In this document: positions 38,201 through 45,845 of the stretch, one piece after another | How positions within the stretch are numbered: position 1 is the stretch's first letter | How the letters are laid out: each line of letters begins with the position of its first letter | Assembly (NCBI RefSeq): GCF_050589705.1 | Contig: NZ_JBNGOT010000014.1 | Span: 67,033 to 131,032 of the forward strand | Direction of reading: 5' to 3' | Origin: Sunxiuqinia rutila | GTDB lineage: Bacteria > Bacteroidota > Bacteroidia > Bacteroidales > Prolixibacteraceae | Length of the DNA stretch: 64,000 bases | Notes under the pieces: model-generated | The model's database searches: none | Told to the model about the DNA's origin: nothing | What the model saw: the letters and a program-made list of their open reading frames with translations, nothing else | Made by a program: the position numbers and the translations under genes

Positions 38201-38540
38201 TGTTTTCCGTGATTCTTACGACAAGGATACCAATCCAGACGGGAATTTCCCCCGACCTCTTTCTTCATGGAATGTTAATTCATCCAGTAGCTATCCTTCA
38301 TCTTTTTGGGTTGTTGATGGTTCTTATTTACGATTGAAGAACCTGCAGTTTGGCTATACTTTGCCTAAAATGATGACGAATTCTGCCGGATTGTCGAGAG
38401 TGAGAATTTACTACAGTGGCCAAAACTTACTGACTTTTACCGGTCTTCGTAAAGGCGTAGATCCAGAAGCTCCTGCTGGTGCCAGGGCTTATTACCCACA
38501 GGTGAAAACCAATACGATTGGCTTAAGTGTAACATTTTAA
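35202..38540 (+). CDS. SusC/RagA-family TonB-dependent transporter with STN signalling domain
   Basis: This 1112-residue outer-membrane importer also acts as a signal transducer. After an N-terminal export signal (hydrophobic core NAAFLILFTSLQVVAG, end near SYSQ at 44) comes an STN domain at about 50-118 (LNKSNVTIKDVLMEIENQSG), which contacts FecR in the periplasm. A carboxypeptidase-regulatory-like domain follows (ISGKVTDALGQPLPGVTVLV, about 132-205), then the TonB-box linker IEEVVAIGYGTQKKVNLTGS. The plug reads NPMYVVDGMVV and ISILKDAASAAIYGSRASNG; the barrel ends NTIGLSVTF. It is 12 bp ahead of susD and is expected to be induced by the upstream sigma factor. Confidence 0.96.
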   Translation: MKKMTKPLGVFFNAHRKILTIMRNAAFLILFTSLQVVAGMSYSQSTRLSLNKSNVTIKDVLMEIENQSGMYFLYNSELIDVQEKVDASFTNEKLDVILNKLFEDKNVQVIVNDRHIVLTPGSTSSNLQQQKTISGKVTDALGQPLPGVTVLVKGTTIGIVTDFDGLYTLTEVPAGATLVFSFVGMKSQEVEVAGKNQIDIALAEDAIGIEEVVAIGYGTQKKVNLTGSVSAVNADALENRPVTNVSSALQGLMPGATVTQTSGQPGKDAGGIRIRGIGTLNNSNPMYVVDGMVVGNINDIDPSDIASISILKDAASAAIYGSRASNGVILVTTKKGNSKETTLKYEGYIGWQQPTQLLEHLPSWEYAELYNKALVNENKSPAYTEAEIEKFKNGSDPDNYPNTDWAGLFYKKSGFQQSHRAQISGGSDNTTYLISLGYLDQGGIIDNAGFKRYNGRANITTTINKFEVNFNMSFTQGNTTEPTNPYTGDMYQIFRQINRIAPFVPYKYSTGDYGYIADGNPLAWMDLGAIREEKYRKTRGIGNISYEPIKGLKIKEILGYEYTGTSDEKFIKDIQFYNWKTGEPTLYQGPNSQKDIRADYQTVSLQTLVTYEKTFGKHTIQALGGFSQESSRTDWNSSYRKSFLNNELWEVNAGSADGQVAEGSAYEYSLRSYFGRISYNFNDKYLLEANVRQDGSSRISKDNRWGTFPSFSGAWRAINEPFMENVKDVVSDLKIRAGWGILGNQSIGNYPYQSVLSAADYRLGGAVVSGVALKDGVNTDIKWEESTTTNIGVDLGLFSNKLTFSTDVYNRITSDVLLKLPVPSPTGLTDPYQNAGEVTNKGVEFQLGYKLKKGDWDFHILANAAYNKNEITDLRNDGARIWDGYSFLQEGYPINSFGGYIAEGLFRTQEDLDNSAVINRGQAALGDIKYKDVNNDGKINAEDREFLGSWMPAWTFGTTLSASWKGLDLQLLFQGAAQVKSYVQNEFVGKLTGFTDKPTVVFRDSYDKDTNPDGNFPRPLSSWNVNSSSSYPSSFWVVDGSYLRLKNLQFGYTLPKMMTNSAGLSRVRIYYSGQNLLTFTGLRKGVDPEAPAGARAYYPQVKTNTIGLSVTF

Positions 38541-38552
38541 AAATTCAGGATT

Positions 38553-40121
38553 ATGAAAAGATATAGTTTATTATTAATTGCCCTGCTGTTCCTTTTTTCA
38601 TGTGAGCAGGACTTTATGGACAAAAATCCATTAGACCAGATTTCCAATGAATCGTTCTGGAATAATGAAAAAGATGCCATTGCTGCGGCCAATGGGTGCT
38701 ATTCCGACTGGTGGGATATGTATTACGTAATTTACATGGATTGTGCATCAGACAATTGCTATAATCCATTCCCCTGGGAGGGATTCCAGGTACAAGCAAG
38801 CGGAAATGCAACTCCTAGCGATGCCGGACAGAGCTTCATGGGGTTCAGCACGATTACCCGCTGCAATAGTTTCCTTGAAAATATTTCTCGTCCAGAGATG
38901 GATGAAAGCCTGCGGAAACGCTTAACAGCAGAGGTGCGTTTTTTACGTGCCTGGGATTATTTTGTTAAAGTAACAATTTATGGTGATGTGCCTTTGGTAA
39001 CTCAAGTGCTTAATCCATCAGAGGCCAACGTTCCTCGCAACCCTAAAGCCGATGTTGTTAAATTTGTTTTAGATGAATTGACTGCGGCGGCGGCTGATCT
39101 TCCTGCTTCTTATTCCGGGCCTGATGTTGGTCGCATTACGAAAGGAGCCGCCTTATCGGTAAAAGCAAGAATGGAAATTTTTGAAGGAAAATATGTCGAA
39201 TGTGCTGCTACTTGTCAGCAGATCATGGATCTGGGCTATTCATTAGTGCCTGAATACAAGAACATTTTTAAACTGTCGAACCAGGATAATAGTGAAGTGA
39301 TTCTTGATGTGCAATACAATGAAGGTATTGGAACAACATGGGTCTTGGGTGTTTTGCCCCCGAACTCTTCAGGTGGTTGGTGCTCGGTTAATCCAACACA
39401 ATCGTTGGTTGATAGTTATGAATGTGTTGATGGAAAAACAATTGCAGAGTCTTCGGTTTATAATGCCGATGAGCCGTATAAAAATCGCGATCCACGATTG
39501 GAAGCCAGCATCGTTTATCCCGGTGGATTGTACGAAGGAGCCTATTTTAACCCGATTGATGTAAATGACCCTAATGGGGATTATTATGCGCCTTATGGGC
39601 GCTCAAAAACTGGGTACAATCCGCGGAAATATGTTGACGATTTAAGTGATTTTCCGGATATTTGGGATTCAGGAATGAATGCAATCGTTATTCGCTATGC
39701 CGAGATTTTGTTGATGTATGCGGAATCAAAAATTGAAACCAACAGTATTGACGATTCCGTTTATGATGCGATCGATGAAATTCGGAACCGTGCCGGAATG
39801 CCTTCTGTAGACCGTGCAGTATACAATAATCAGACAACATTGCGTGAATTGATTCGTCGTGAACGTCGTGTTGAATTAGCCATGGAAGGATTACGTTGGT
39901 TTGATATCTGCCGCTGGAAAATTGGCGAGGAGGTAATGGATGCAACAGTGTATGGCGCCCGTTTGGGAACAGTAGATCCGGCCAATGGAGCTTTGACACT
40001 CACCGATGACCGTATTGAGGTTGAAACAAGAGTTTTTCAGGCGAATAAGCACTATCTATGGCCTATTCCTCAAAGTGTTATCGATGCTACTCCTGCAATA
40101 ACACAAAACCCGAACTATTAA
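38553..40121 (+). CDS. SusD/RagB-family outer-membrane glycan-binding lipoprotein
   Basis: This 522-residue lipoprotein has a signal ending LLFLFSC with Cys17 and continues EQDFMDKNPLDQISNESFWN, a common start of SusD proteins. Other SusD hallmarks are LTAEVRFLRAWDYFVKVTIY, GDVPLVTQVLNP, VIRYAEILLMYAESKIETNS, LIRRERRVELAMEGLRWFDI and the C-terminal LWPIPQSVIDATPAITQNPN. It binds glycan at the cell surface and caps the preceding SusC. A strong terminator follows, so no enzyme gene is co-transcribed: this SusCD pair appears to stand alone with its regulators. Confidence 0.95.
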   Translation: MKRYSLLLIALLFLFSCEQDFMDKNPLDQISNESFWNNEKDAIAAANGCYSDWWDMYYVIYMDCASDNCYNPFPWEGFQVQASGNATPSDAGQSFMGFSTITRCNSFLENISRPEMDESLRKRLTAEVRFLRAWDYFVKVTIYGDVPLVTQVLNPSEANVPRNPKADVVKFVLDELTAAAADLPASYSGPDVGRITKGAALSVKARMEIFEGKYVECAATCQQIMDLGYSLVPEYKNIFKLSNQDNSEVILDVQYNEGIGTTWVLGVLPPNSSGGWCSVNPTQSLVDSYECVDGKTIAESSVYNADEPYKNRDPRLEASIVYPGGLYEGAYFNPIDVNDPNGDYYAPYGRSKTGYNPRKYVDDLSDFPDIWDSGMNAIVIRYAEILLMYAESKIETNSIDDSVYDAIDEIRNRAGMPSVDRAVYNNQTTLRELIRRERRVELAMEGLRWFDICRWKIGEEVMDATVYGARLGTVDPANGALTLTDDRIEVETRVFQANKHYLWPIPQSVIDATPAITQNPNY

Positions 40122-40442
40122 TTTTCATAGATTTTATATACAGTATTTAAGGGAGGGAGGCATTGCTTCCCTCTTTTTTTCATTCCACAACGATTCAGGA
40201 AGTTAAGATTGATGATTAAACGAACTGAAAGACAGCCGGCATGCCAGAGAAGGATTGCTTACGTCTTGAATTGTTCTGATCGTGATTTAACTGACTTCTT
40301 TTACTGAAACATAGGGAAATAAAATCATTTTTTTAATCAAGAGGAATTAGTTGATTCTTTTTACTCTGTGTTGCTTTAATTCTGCTGGTTTTGCGAGTTT
40401 TATGAATTGTAGGCTATTCCCACTAGTTGAAGGAAGTAGCAC
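40122..40442. other. Intergenic stretch, 321 bp
   Basis: This lies between convergent susD and the ychJ-like gene. Apart from the terminator at 40153-40180 I see no gene, repeat or regulatory site in it. Confidence 0.55.
40153..40180 (+). terminator. Intrinsic terminator after susD
   Basis: Arms 40153-40161 and 40165-40173 form a 9-bp stem (one G-U) with a 3-nt loop, followed by seven T. It is the most classical terminator in the window and is 32 bp beyond the susD stop. Confidence 0.85.
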
Positions 40443-40841
40443 TTACCCCTTATGTACTCCGGAATAATAAAGCCACTGGCCTTGTTCTTTTTTGAAAAAG
40501 GAGTTCTCGTGGATCTGTTGCAGTTGCCCGTTTTCGAGGTAGAGTGCTTTAAATTCCACATAGCCGCATGAATCGGCGGCTTGGCCTCCTTGGGTGTTTA
40601 GAATTTGTAAGCCCATCCATTGAACGGATTTGGCCCAGTTATCAATGGCTTTTTGTTCTTTTACCGGCCTGGTTTTGGGGTGGTGGCTTCGCATGAGATA
40701 GGCTCCGTCTGCTTGGGTAAATGCAACGTAGCGGGATCGCATCAGTTCCTGAGCGGTGGCTGCCTGACGTTTTCCTGAAATGATAGCTAAGCAGCAGTCA
40801 GCTGCCATTTGCTGTGAGCCACATGGGCATAATTTATTCAT
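40443..40841 (-). CDS. YchJ-family protein (SEC-C motif, UPF0225-like)
   Basis: This is a 132-residue cytoplasmic protein of the YchJ family. The N-terminal SEC-C zinc-binding motif is visible as LCPCGSQQMAADCC, followed by the family signature ELMRSRYVAFTQADGAYLMR and a C-terminal ENSFFKKEQGQWLYYSG. E. coli YchJ is about 150 residues and carries a second SEC-C motif at its end; this protein lacks it. The function of the family is not established. Its ATG lies within the end of the DUF2293 gene (8-bp overlap), so the two are translationally coupled. Confidence 0.9.
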   Translation of the reverse strand: MNKLCPCGSQQMAADCCLAIISGKRQAATAQELMRSRYVAFTQADGAYLMRSHHPKTRPVKEQKAIDNWAKSVQWMGLQILNTQGGQAADSCGYVEFKALYLENGQLQQIHENSFFKKEQGQWLYYSGVHKG

Positions 40842-41529
40842 GATGATTCAATTTTGTTTGTTTCTGAATGGCTTTCATGAGCGGACAATTGGGGAGAATT
40901 GCTTCGCCCTTTCGGTATTGACTTAGCAGCTGGACGGATTGCTGGGCTAATTGCCGACGGACAGCTCTTCGTTCGCCTTTGATACGCGCTATTTTTAGGT
41001 TGTCGTAGGCGGTGGTTTGGTGGCGCATCCAGGCGATAACTGCTTTGGCCGCTCTTTCTTCCAAAGGAATAAGCTGCGTGCGCGCAACGGTGCCACTTCC
41101 CACCGGGATGGCATGTTGGGTAATTGCCTGAGCCATTTGCCGGGCAAGTGTTGCATAAGACGCATGAAAGTTCAAGTAGTTCACAACCGCCTGTAAAAAC
41201 TCACCTTCATACAACTGTTGCTTTTTTACCCGTCGCTGGATATCTGCAGCTCTTTTCTTTTGGTAACCTTCCGTGCTTCTTACGGCGGCAACCTGCTGTT
41301 TGGCTATTGCAATCGTGTCAGCTGGAGCCCAAACTCCTTTGGAGATGGTCTTTCGTCCTTTTTTATACTGAACACGCCAATAATTTCCTTGTGCTGTTAC
41401 CTTTCGGGTAACTCCTGCATCGCCCGCTGGTAGGAAGCTCCAGCCAGCAGGAGGAGTGACCAATTCTCCCTTTTCTCCAATTAATTGTCCGTTTTTCCCG
41501 GGGGCAACTATTTTTATATTGTTAGTCAT
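40834..41529 (-). CDS. DUF2293-domain protein
   Basis: This 231-residue basic protein is probably nucleic-acid-associated. The N-terminal part reads PPAGWSFLPAGDAGVTRKVT and YWRVQYKKGRKTISKGVWAP. The conserved DUF2293 part includes IPVGSGTVARTQLIPLEERA, AKAVIAWMRHQTTAYDNLKI and ARIKGERRAVRRQLAQQSVQ. The function is unknown. It is followed by an overlapping ychJ-like gene and preceded, 90 bp upstream, by the HrpB helicase gene, so the three probably form an operon unrelated to glycan use. Confidence 0.85.
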   Translation of the reverse strand: MTNNIKIVAPGKNGQLIGEKGELVTPPAGWSFLPAGDAGVTRKVTAQGNYWRVQYKKGRKTISKGVWAPADTIAIAKQQVAAVRSTEGYQKKRAADIQRRVKKQQLYEGEFLQAVVNYLNFHASYATLARQMAQAITQHAIPVGSGTVARTQLIPLEERAAKAVIAWMRHQTTAYDNLKIARIKGERRAVRRQLAQQSVQLLSQYRKGEAILPNCPLMKAIQKQTKLNHHE

Positions 41530-41574
41530 GATGATCGATCGTTAGATTTTGGGGCTGTAGTTTTCCTCTTCGCT

Positions 41575-41622
41575 CTTTTCCTTTTCCTGTGCCTTCGCCT
41601 TTGCCTGTTCCTGTACCTGTCA
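41575..41622 (-). repeat. Eight imperfect 6-bp tandem repeats at the end of the HrpB gene
   Basis: From 41575 to 41622 the plus strand reads as eight hexamers of the form CTnTnC or close variants (for example CTTTTC, CTGTGC, CTTTGC, CTGTTC, CTGTAC). The last hexamer contains the complement of the HrpB TGA stop (41620-41622). On the minus strand the tract is purine-rich and stays open in the HrpB frame to a TAA at 41544-41542. Confidence 0.75.
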
Positions 41623-44106
41623 CGATTGCCTCCGTTTTACGCCTCGCAGCGCCTCGGCGGTCCAGGGATCATCAGGCCAGGCATGTTTTGGATAACGCCG
41701 TTTAAGTTCTTTCTTTACTTCGAAATAGGCATTGTTCCAGAAGCTTCTTAGGTCTGAAGTAATCTGCACCGGTTTAAATCCCGGGGAAAGCAGGTGCATT
41801 AAAACATTGACTTGCCCGTTGTTGACTTTGGGAGTATCCTCCATGCCAAATACTTCCTGTAAGCGCACCGCCAGCACGGGGGCTTCGCCATTAGACTGGT
41901 AAGACAGCTTGATTGTTGAGCCACTGGGAACTTGCAGTTTTTGTGGAGCTAATTTATCAAGCATTTGTTGTTGCTCTTGGCTTAAATGATAATGCAAGGC
42001 ACTTTCGAGATCAATCTTTTTTAGATCTTCTGTCTTGCGTATATTTTGAAGGTAAGGCGTTAACCAATTCGGATTGGTTTGTAGCAAATTTTCAGTTGAA
42101 AAATCCGGCCATTGCGCTTCCGGATTCCAGTGTCGCAAACTCATCACCCGGTTTTGCCATTGGGTAACGCGTTCATTAAATTTTAACAGGTGTTTACCTT
42201 CTTTGGAAATGGCTTCTGTAAGGACCGTTAAGACTTGATCGCTATCTGGATTTGGGAGTGGTTTTGATTGTAAAACAATGCCCCCAATTCGGAGTTCTTT
42301 TGTTGCAATCAATCCTCCTTTCTTGCTGTCCCAGGCAATCACTTCCCGCTCTTTCACCAAAGGGGCTAAATCTGTTGGATTGAGGGGAGATGCCAGAAAG
42401 ATCGACCCCATGCCTTCCCGCGCGTTCAAATGGGCAACAGCTAACCAGGCTTCGTGGGCAAGCTCATCTTTATGGCCAGCCATGGCAATGTTGCCGTTGG
42501 ATAACTGAAACTGCGCATTGTTTCCGGGACGAGCAAATGCAATACGTTCGGGGTAGGCATAAACTAGCAACAGCCCTGTTTCGTAGGGATTGACCATTTC
42601 GTTACTTGGTTCGCAACCGATAATGTTTCGGTACGACTCCGCAACTTTCTCAATCCGTTTCATCTTTTTACTGATGCGTTGAGAGGAGCGTTGCTTGCGC
42701 AGAGCTTCAATGCGAAGGTTAATGTCAATACCTGCTTCCCGGCCTAGCGGATCCCGTTCTTCCAGAATAGCAGCCAGGTCCGTCGCCAGCGAAACATGGC
42801 CGTCATCCTGTGCCATAATTAGCATATGAGCAATACGAGGATGACAGGGGAGACGGTGCAATTGCTTGCCCAGAGCAGTGATCTTTCCATCCTCGAGAGC
42901 TTCCAGCTCATGCAATAATTCCGAGGCTTGTTTAAAGGTTCCACGAGGCGGTTCATTGAGCCAGCAGAGTTGCTCCGGTTTGGTAACTCCCCATTGGGCC
43001 AAATCCAGAACCAGACTGGCTAAATCCGCTTCCAGGATCTCCGGTGTACGTTGTTCTGCAAGTTGTTCGTGGGTGGCTTTGGTCCACATGCGGTAGCAGC
43101 TGCCAGGGCCTAGCCTGCCGGCTCGTCCGGCTCGCTGATCGGCCGAATCTTTGGGGACCTGAACGGTTTCAAGATGTGATAACCCGGTTCGGGGGTTGAA
43201 GCGGGACATACGCGCATAGCCCGAATCAACAACCACCTGCACGCCTTCAATCGTGAGGCTGGTTTCAGCAATTGAAGTGGCCAAAATCACTTTGCGTTTG
43301 CCTTGCGGACTTGGAAAGATTGCGGCCAGTTGCTTTTGCTTTGGAAGTGCTCCATAAAGCGGGTGAACTTCTATGTTTAGTCGTTCGCTTCGAAGCAAAC
43401 GCTCACATTTTTTGATTTCGCCTTCGCCAGGCAAAAATACCAGCACGTCACCTGCTTTTTCTTTGATGGCGCGAAGCACTGTTTGAGCCGTTAGCTCCGC
43501 AATGAGCCGGATGTCGTTTTCTCCGGTGTAAATCGTGTCAACCGGAAATAGCTTCCCGGAACACTGCACAACCGGGGCTTTTAATAAGCTTGATAATTGA
43601 GGCAGGTTCAAGGTGGCCGACATGATCACGATTCGTAAATCGGGCCTTAAAACCTGCTGTGCTTCCCGGCAAAGGGCGAGGGCCAAGTCGGCATGAATAC
43701 TTCGCTCGTGAAATTCATCGAAGATTACTGTGCCGACACCTTCCAACGAATTGTCGGATTGCAGCATTCTTGTTAGAATGCCTTCGGTGACAACCTCAAT
43801 CCTGGTTCTGGAACTAATCCGGTTTTCAAATCGAATGCGATATCCGATGGTTTCGCCAACTTCTTCGTTGAGTAAAGAAGCCATTCGTTCGGCAATGCCT
43901 CTTGCGGCCAAACGACGAGGTTCCAGCAGAATGATTTTCTGATTGCTGGCTTTTGCCTGCTGCAGCAAAGCCAGGGGCACCAAGGTACTTTTCCCGGCTC
44001 CGGGAGGGGCGTTTACAATCAGTGTATTGTTCGTTTGTAGCTTATCCTGAATTTCATCGAGGATCGTTACTACCGGCAGATTAATATGTTGAAATTGAAT
44101 TGTCAA
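41620..44106 (-). CDS. hrpB: ATP-dependent helicase HrpB
   Basis: This is a DEAH/RHA-type superfamily 2 helicase of about 828 residues, a cytoplasmic RNA/DNA helicase of unknown physiological role. Motifs are Walker A NAPPGAGKST (Lys39), DEFH box with Asp130 (VIFDEFHERSIHADLAL), MSATL, ATSIAETSLTIEGV and QRAGRAGRLGPG. The C-terminal HrpB part includes SPGFKPVQITSDLRSFWNNA and YFEVKKELKRRYPKHAWPDD, closing with PWTAEALRG. A TTG at 44106 gives a start close to homologues (MTIQFQHINLPV); an ATG at 44193 would add 29 unlikely residues. It is followed by an odd repeat tract at its stop codon. Confidence 0.93.
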   Translation of the reverse strand: MTIQFQHINLPVVTILDEIQDKLQTNNTLIVNAPPGAGKSTLVPLALLQQAKASNQKIILLEPRRLAARGIAERMASLLNEEVGETIGYRIRFENRISSRTRIEVVTEGILTRMLQSDNSLEGVGTVIFDEFHERSIHADLALALCREAQQVLRPDLRIVIMSATLNLPQLSSLLKAPVVQCSGKLFPVDTIYTGENDIRLIAELTAQTVLRAIKEKAGDVLVFLPGEGEIKKCERLLRSERLNIEVHPLYGALPKQKQLAAIFPSPQGKRKVILATSIAETSLTIEGVQVVVDSGYARMSRFNPRTGLSHLETVQVPKDSADQRAGRAGRLGPGSCYRMWTKATHEQLAEQRTPEILEADLASLVLDLAQWGVTKPEQLCWLNEPPRGTFKQASELLHELEALEDGKITALGKQLHRLPCHPRIAHMLIMAQDDGHVSLATDLAAILEERDPLGREAGIDINLRIEALRKQRSSQRISKKMKRIEKVAESYRNIIGCEPSNEMVNPYETGLLLVYAYPERIAFARPGNNAQFQLSNGNIAMAGHKDELAHEAWLAVAHLNAREGMGSIFLASPLNPTDLAPLVKEREVIAWDSKKGGLIATKELRIGGIVLQSKPLPNPDSDQVLTVLTEAISKEGKHLLKFNERVTQWQNRVMSLRHWNPEAQWPDFSTENLLQTNPNWLTPYLQNIRKTEDLKKIDLESALHYHLSQEQQQMLDKLAPQKLQVPSGSTIKLSYQSNGEAPVLAVRLQEVFGMEDTPKVNNGQVNVLMHLLSPGFKPVQITSDLRSFWNNAYFEVKKELKRRYPKHAWPDDPWTAEALRGVKRRQS

Positions 44107-44235
44107 AATTATGGGTGTCAAAATGAGACTGCAAAAATAGAAAAACCGTTTGATTCCGGGTGGTTCGTTATGCCTGTGACTACAGGGAAGCACTAAAAGG
44201 TAACGTTCCGAAGAATCTGTTTGCTGATGTTAGGC

Positions 44236-45258
44236 TCAGTTTAGCTTGTTTTTTTGAGAGGATTCGCGCTCAACCAACTGGGTTTTTAGAACAAGCGTCT
44301 GTGGTGCTTTTTTAGCTTGTTTGGCACTAAAGAATAAGTTCGCCGCAGCTCTGCCCATTTCAAAAGTAGGATGCGTAACGGAGGTCATGGGAGGATCAAC
44401 CACTGTTGAATGAAACTCATCGGTAAAACCAATTAGTGCAATATCGTCAGGAATACGCAGGCCATGGCGCTTAATTTCTTTCATGGCGGCAAAAGCAACG
44501 GTGTCATTGATTCCGAAAACTGCGTCCGGCGGGTTTTTTAGCTCAAGCAAGCGTTTCATGGCCTGTGTGGCCGAGTCGGAGCTGAGGTCACATGCTTCAA
44601 TCAACTCCGGGACGACAGGCAATTTTGAAGCTTCCAAGCCTGCCAGGTAACCGGTCATTCGTTCTTTGGAAATGTTAAGGTGTTGCGGCCCGGATATAAA
44701 AGCAATTCTTCGGCAACTTTGCTGGTAGAAATGCTGGGTGATTGTTTGGGCAGCTTCCGTGTTGTCGGCAGTTACAGAAGGCACCTGTCCGTTAAGGCAA
44801 ACACGATCAAAAAACACCAGCGGAATATTCAGCCTAAGCAAATCCTCGAAGTGAGCCGTTTCTGTTGTTTCCTGGCTCAGGCAAACGATGAATCCTTCCA
44901 CCCGTGCACGCAGTAAATTTTCAATGGACTCTTTTTCCTTGGCATACGATTCATTGGAGCTGGCTAATAAAATGAAGTAGCCTTTTTCTTTGGCATAACT
45001 TTCAATTCCGGCAATAATGGAGGCATAGAAATGGGTAACCAGATCGGGGACAATCACGCCAATCATGCGGGTTTCCTGCTTAAGAAGGCCCATGGCAAGG
45101 GGGTTGGGGCTGTAACGGCGCTCCTGCGCGATCTTTTTCACTTTCTCCTTCATTGCTGTGCTGATATCGGGATGATCTTTCAGCGCACGCGAAACAGTCG
45201 AAATAGAAACGTTTAGTTCCCTGGCCAAATCTTTTAATGAAATATGCCTGTTGCCCAT
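44236..45258 (-). CDS. LacI-family transcriptional regulator
   Basis: This 340-residue regulator has an N-terminal LacI helix-turn-helix (SLKDLARELNVSISTVSRAL, about residues 7-26, with the hinge region YSPNPLAMGLLKQETR). A periplasmic-binding-protein-like effector domain follows (MIGVIVPDLVTHFYASIIAG, FGINDTVAFAAMKEIKRHGL, IPDDIALIGFTDEFHSTVVD). It is divergent from the mutarotase operon that starts at 45452 and very likely represses it; a sugar or its catabolite would be the inducer. Palindromic repeats suitable as operators lie in the 193-bp gap. Confidence 0.94.
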   Translation of the reverse strand: MGNRHISLKDLARELNVSISTVSRALKDHPDISTAMKEKVKKIAQERRYSPNPLAMGLLKQETRMIGVIVPDLVTHFYASIIAGIESYAKEKGYFILLASSNESYAKEKESIENLLRARVEGFIVCLSQETTETAHFEDLLRLNIPLVFFDRVCLNGQVPSVTADNTEAAQTITQHFYQQSCRRIAFISGPQHLNISKERMTGYLAGLEASKLPVVPELIEACDLSSDSATQAMKRLLELKNPPDAVFGINDTVAFAAMKEIKRHGLRIPDDIALIGFTDEFHSTVVDPPMTSVTHPTFEMGRAAANLFFSAKQAKKAPQTLVLKTQLVERESSQKNKLN

Positions 45259-45275
45259 AGTTTTTCCTTCTCACA

Positions 45276-45283
45276 CAAAAATA
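45276..45283 (-). promoter_or_regulatory. Candidate -7 box of the LacI-type gene
   Basis: Read on the minus strand this is TATTTTTG, an exact TAnnTTTG match ending 17 nt ahead of the start codon at 45258. No -33 box at normal spacing was found. Confidence 0.4.
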
Positions 45284-45349
45284 GTCTTTTATCCTATTCT
45301 GGTACTATCGCCCCAAGGACTTCTTGTGTTTCAAAACATCTTTTACGAA

Positions 45350-45375
45350 TCGCAAAGCTTGTCGCAAAGCTTTGC
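45350..45375 (+). promoter_or_regulatory. Tandem repeated palindrome; candidate LacI operator
   Basis: TCGCAAAGCTT occurs twice with a 12-bp period (45350-45360 and 45362-45372). The second copy extends into the perfect 12-bp palindrome GCAAAGCTTTGC (45364-45375). The location between the regulator and the operon it probably controls makes this the best operator candidate in the gap. LacI-family sites more often have a central CG, so binding is an inference. Confidence 0.5.
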
Positions 45376-45451
45376 ATAGAGATATTTACATAGGTTGTTT
45401 TGATTAAGAACTGAAAATCACGGAACTTTAAATATTCAAAAAGAAAAAACG

Positions 45452-45844
45452 ATGAAGTTTAAACGCTATTGCAAGACTTTGCTGCTGGAAAATGATCCCA
45501 GCCTGATTGAAGCCTACCGGGAGGTTCATAAACCGGAAAATACGTGGCCCGAAATTACACAGGGAATGAAAGAAGTCGGCATTTTGGATATGGAAATTTA
45601 CATCTTCCAAAACCGCTTATTTATGATTATGGATACGGTGCCTGATTTTGACCATGACCAAGCCATGAAAGAACTTGCTCAAAAGCCCCGTCAAGCCGAA
45701 TGGGAAGCTTATGTGTCGCGGTTTCAACTGACGACTTCCGAAGCAACAGCTGATGAAAAATGGGTGCTCATGGATCGAATTTATGAGTTGAATCCGCAGC
45801 AAACGTGTTTGGCAATAGACGGACAACCAAAGCAAATAGATTAA
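45452..45844 (+). CDS. L-rhamnose/L-fucose mutarotase-like protein (RhaM family)
   Basis: This small cytoplasmic enzyme of 130 residues would interconvert alpha and beta anomers of a 6-deoxy sugar. The RhaM-type site is visible as YREVHKPENTWPEI (Tyr22, His26, Trp32) followed by DMEIYIFQNRLFMIMDT. It is the first gene of the LacI-controlled operon and ends 1 bp before the aldo/keto reductase start. Given the adjacent fucosidases and oxidative genes, L-fucose is the likelier substrate, but rhamnose is possible. Confidence 0.88.
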   Translation: MKFKRYCKTLLLENDPSLIEAYREVHKPENTWPEITQGMKEVGILDMEIYIFQNRLFMIMDTVPDFDHDQAMKELAQKPRQAEWEAYVSRFQLTTSEATADEKWVLMDRIYELNPQQTCLAIDGQPKQID

Positions 45845-45845
45845 C

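Noticed and set aside
44107..44193. N-terminal extension of HrpB from the ATG at 44193
   Set aside because: The added 29 residues are unlike HrpB homologues, whereas a TTG at 44106 gives the expected N-terminus.
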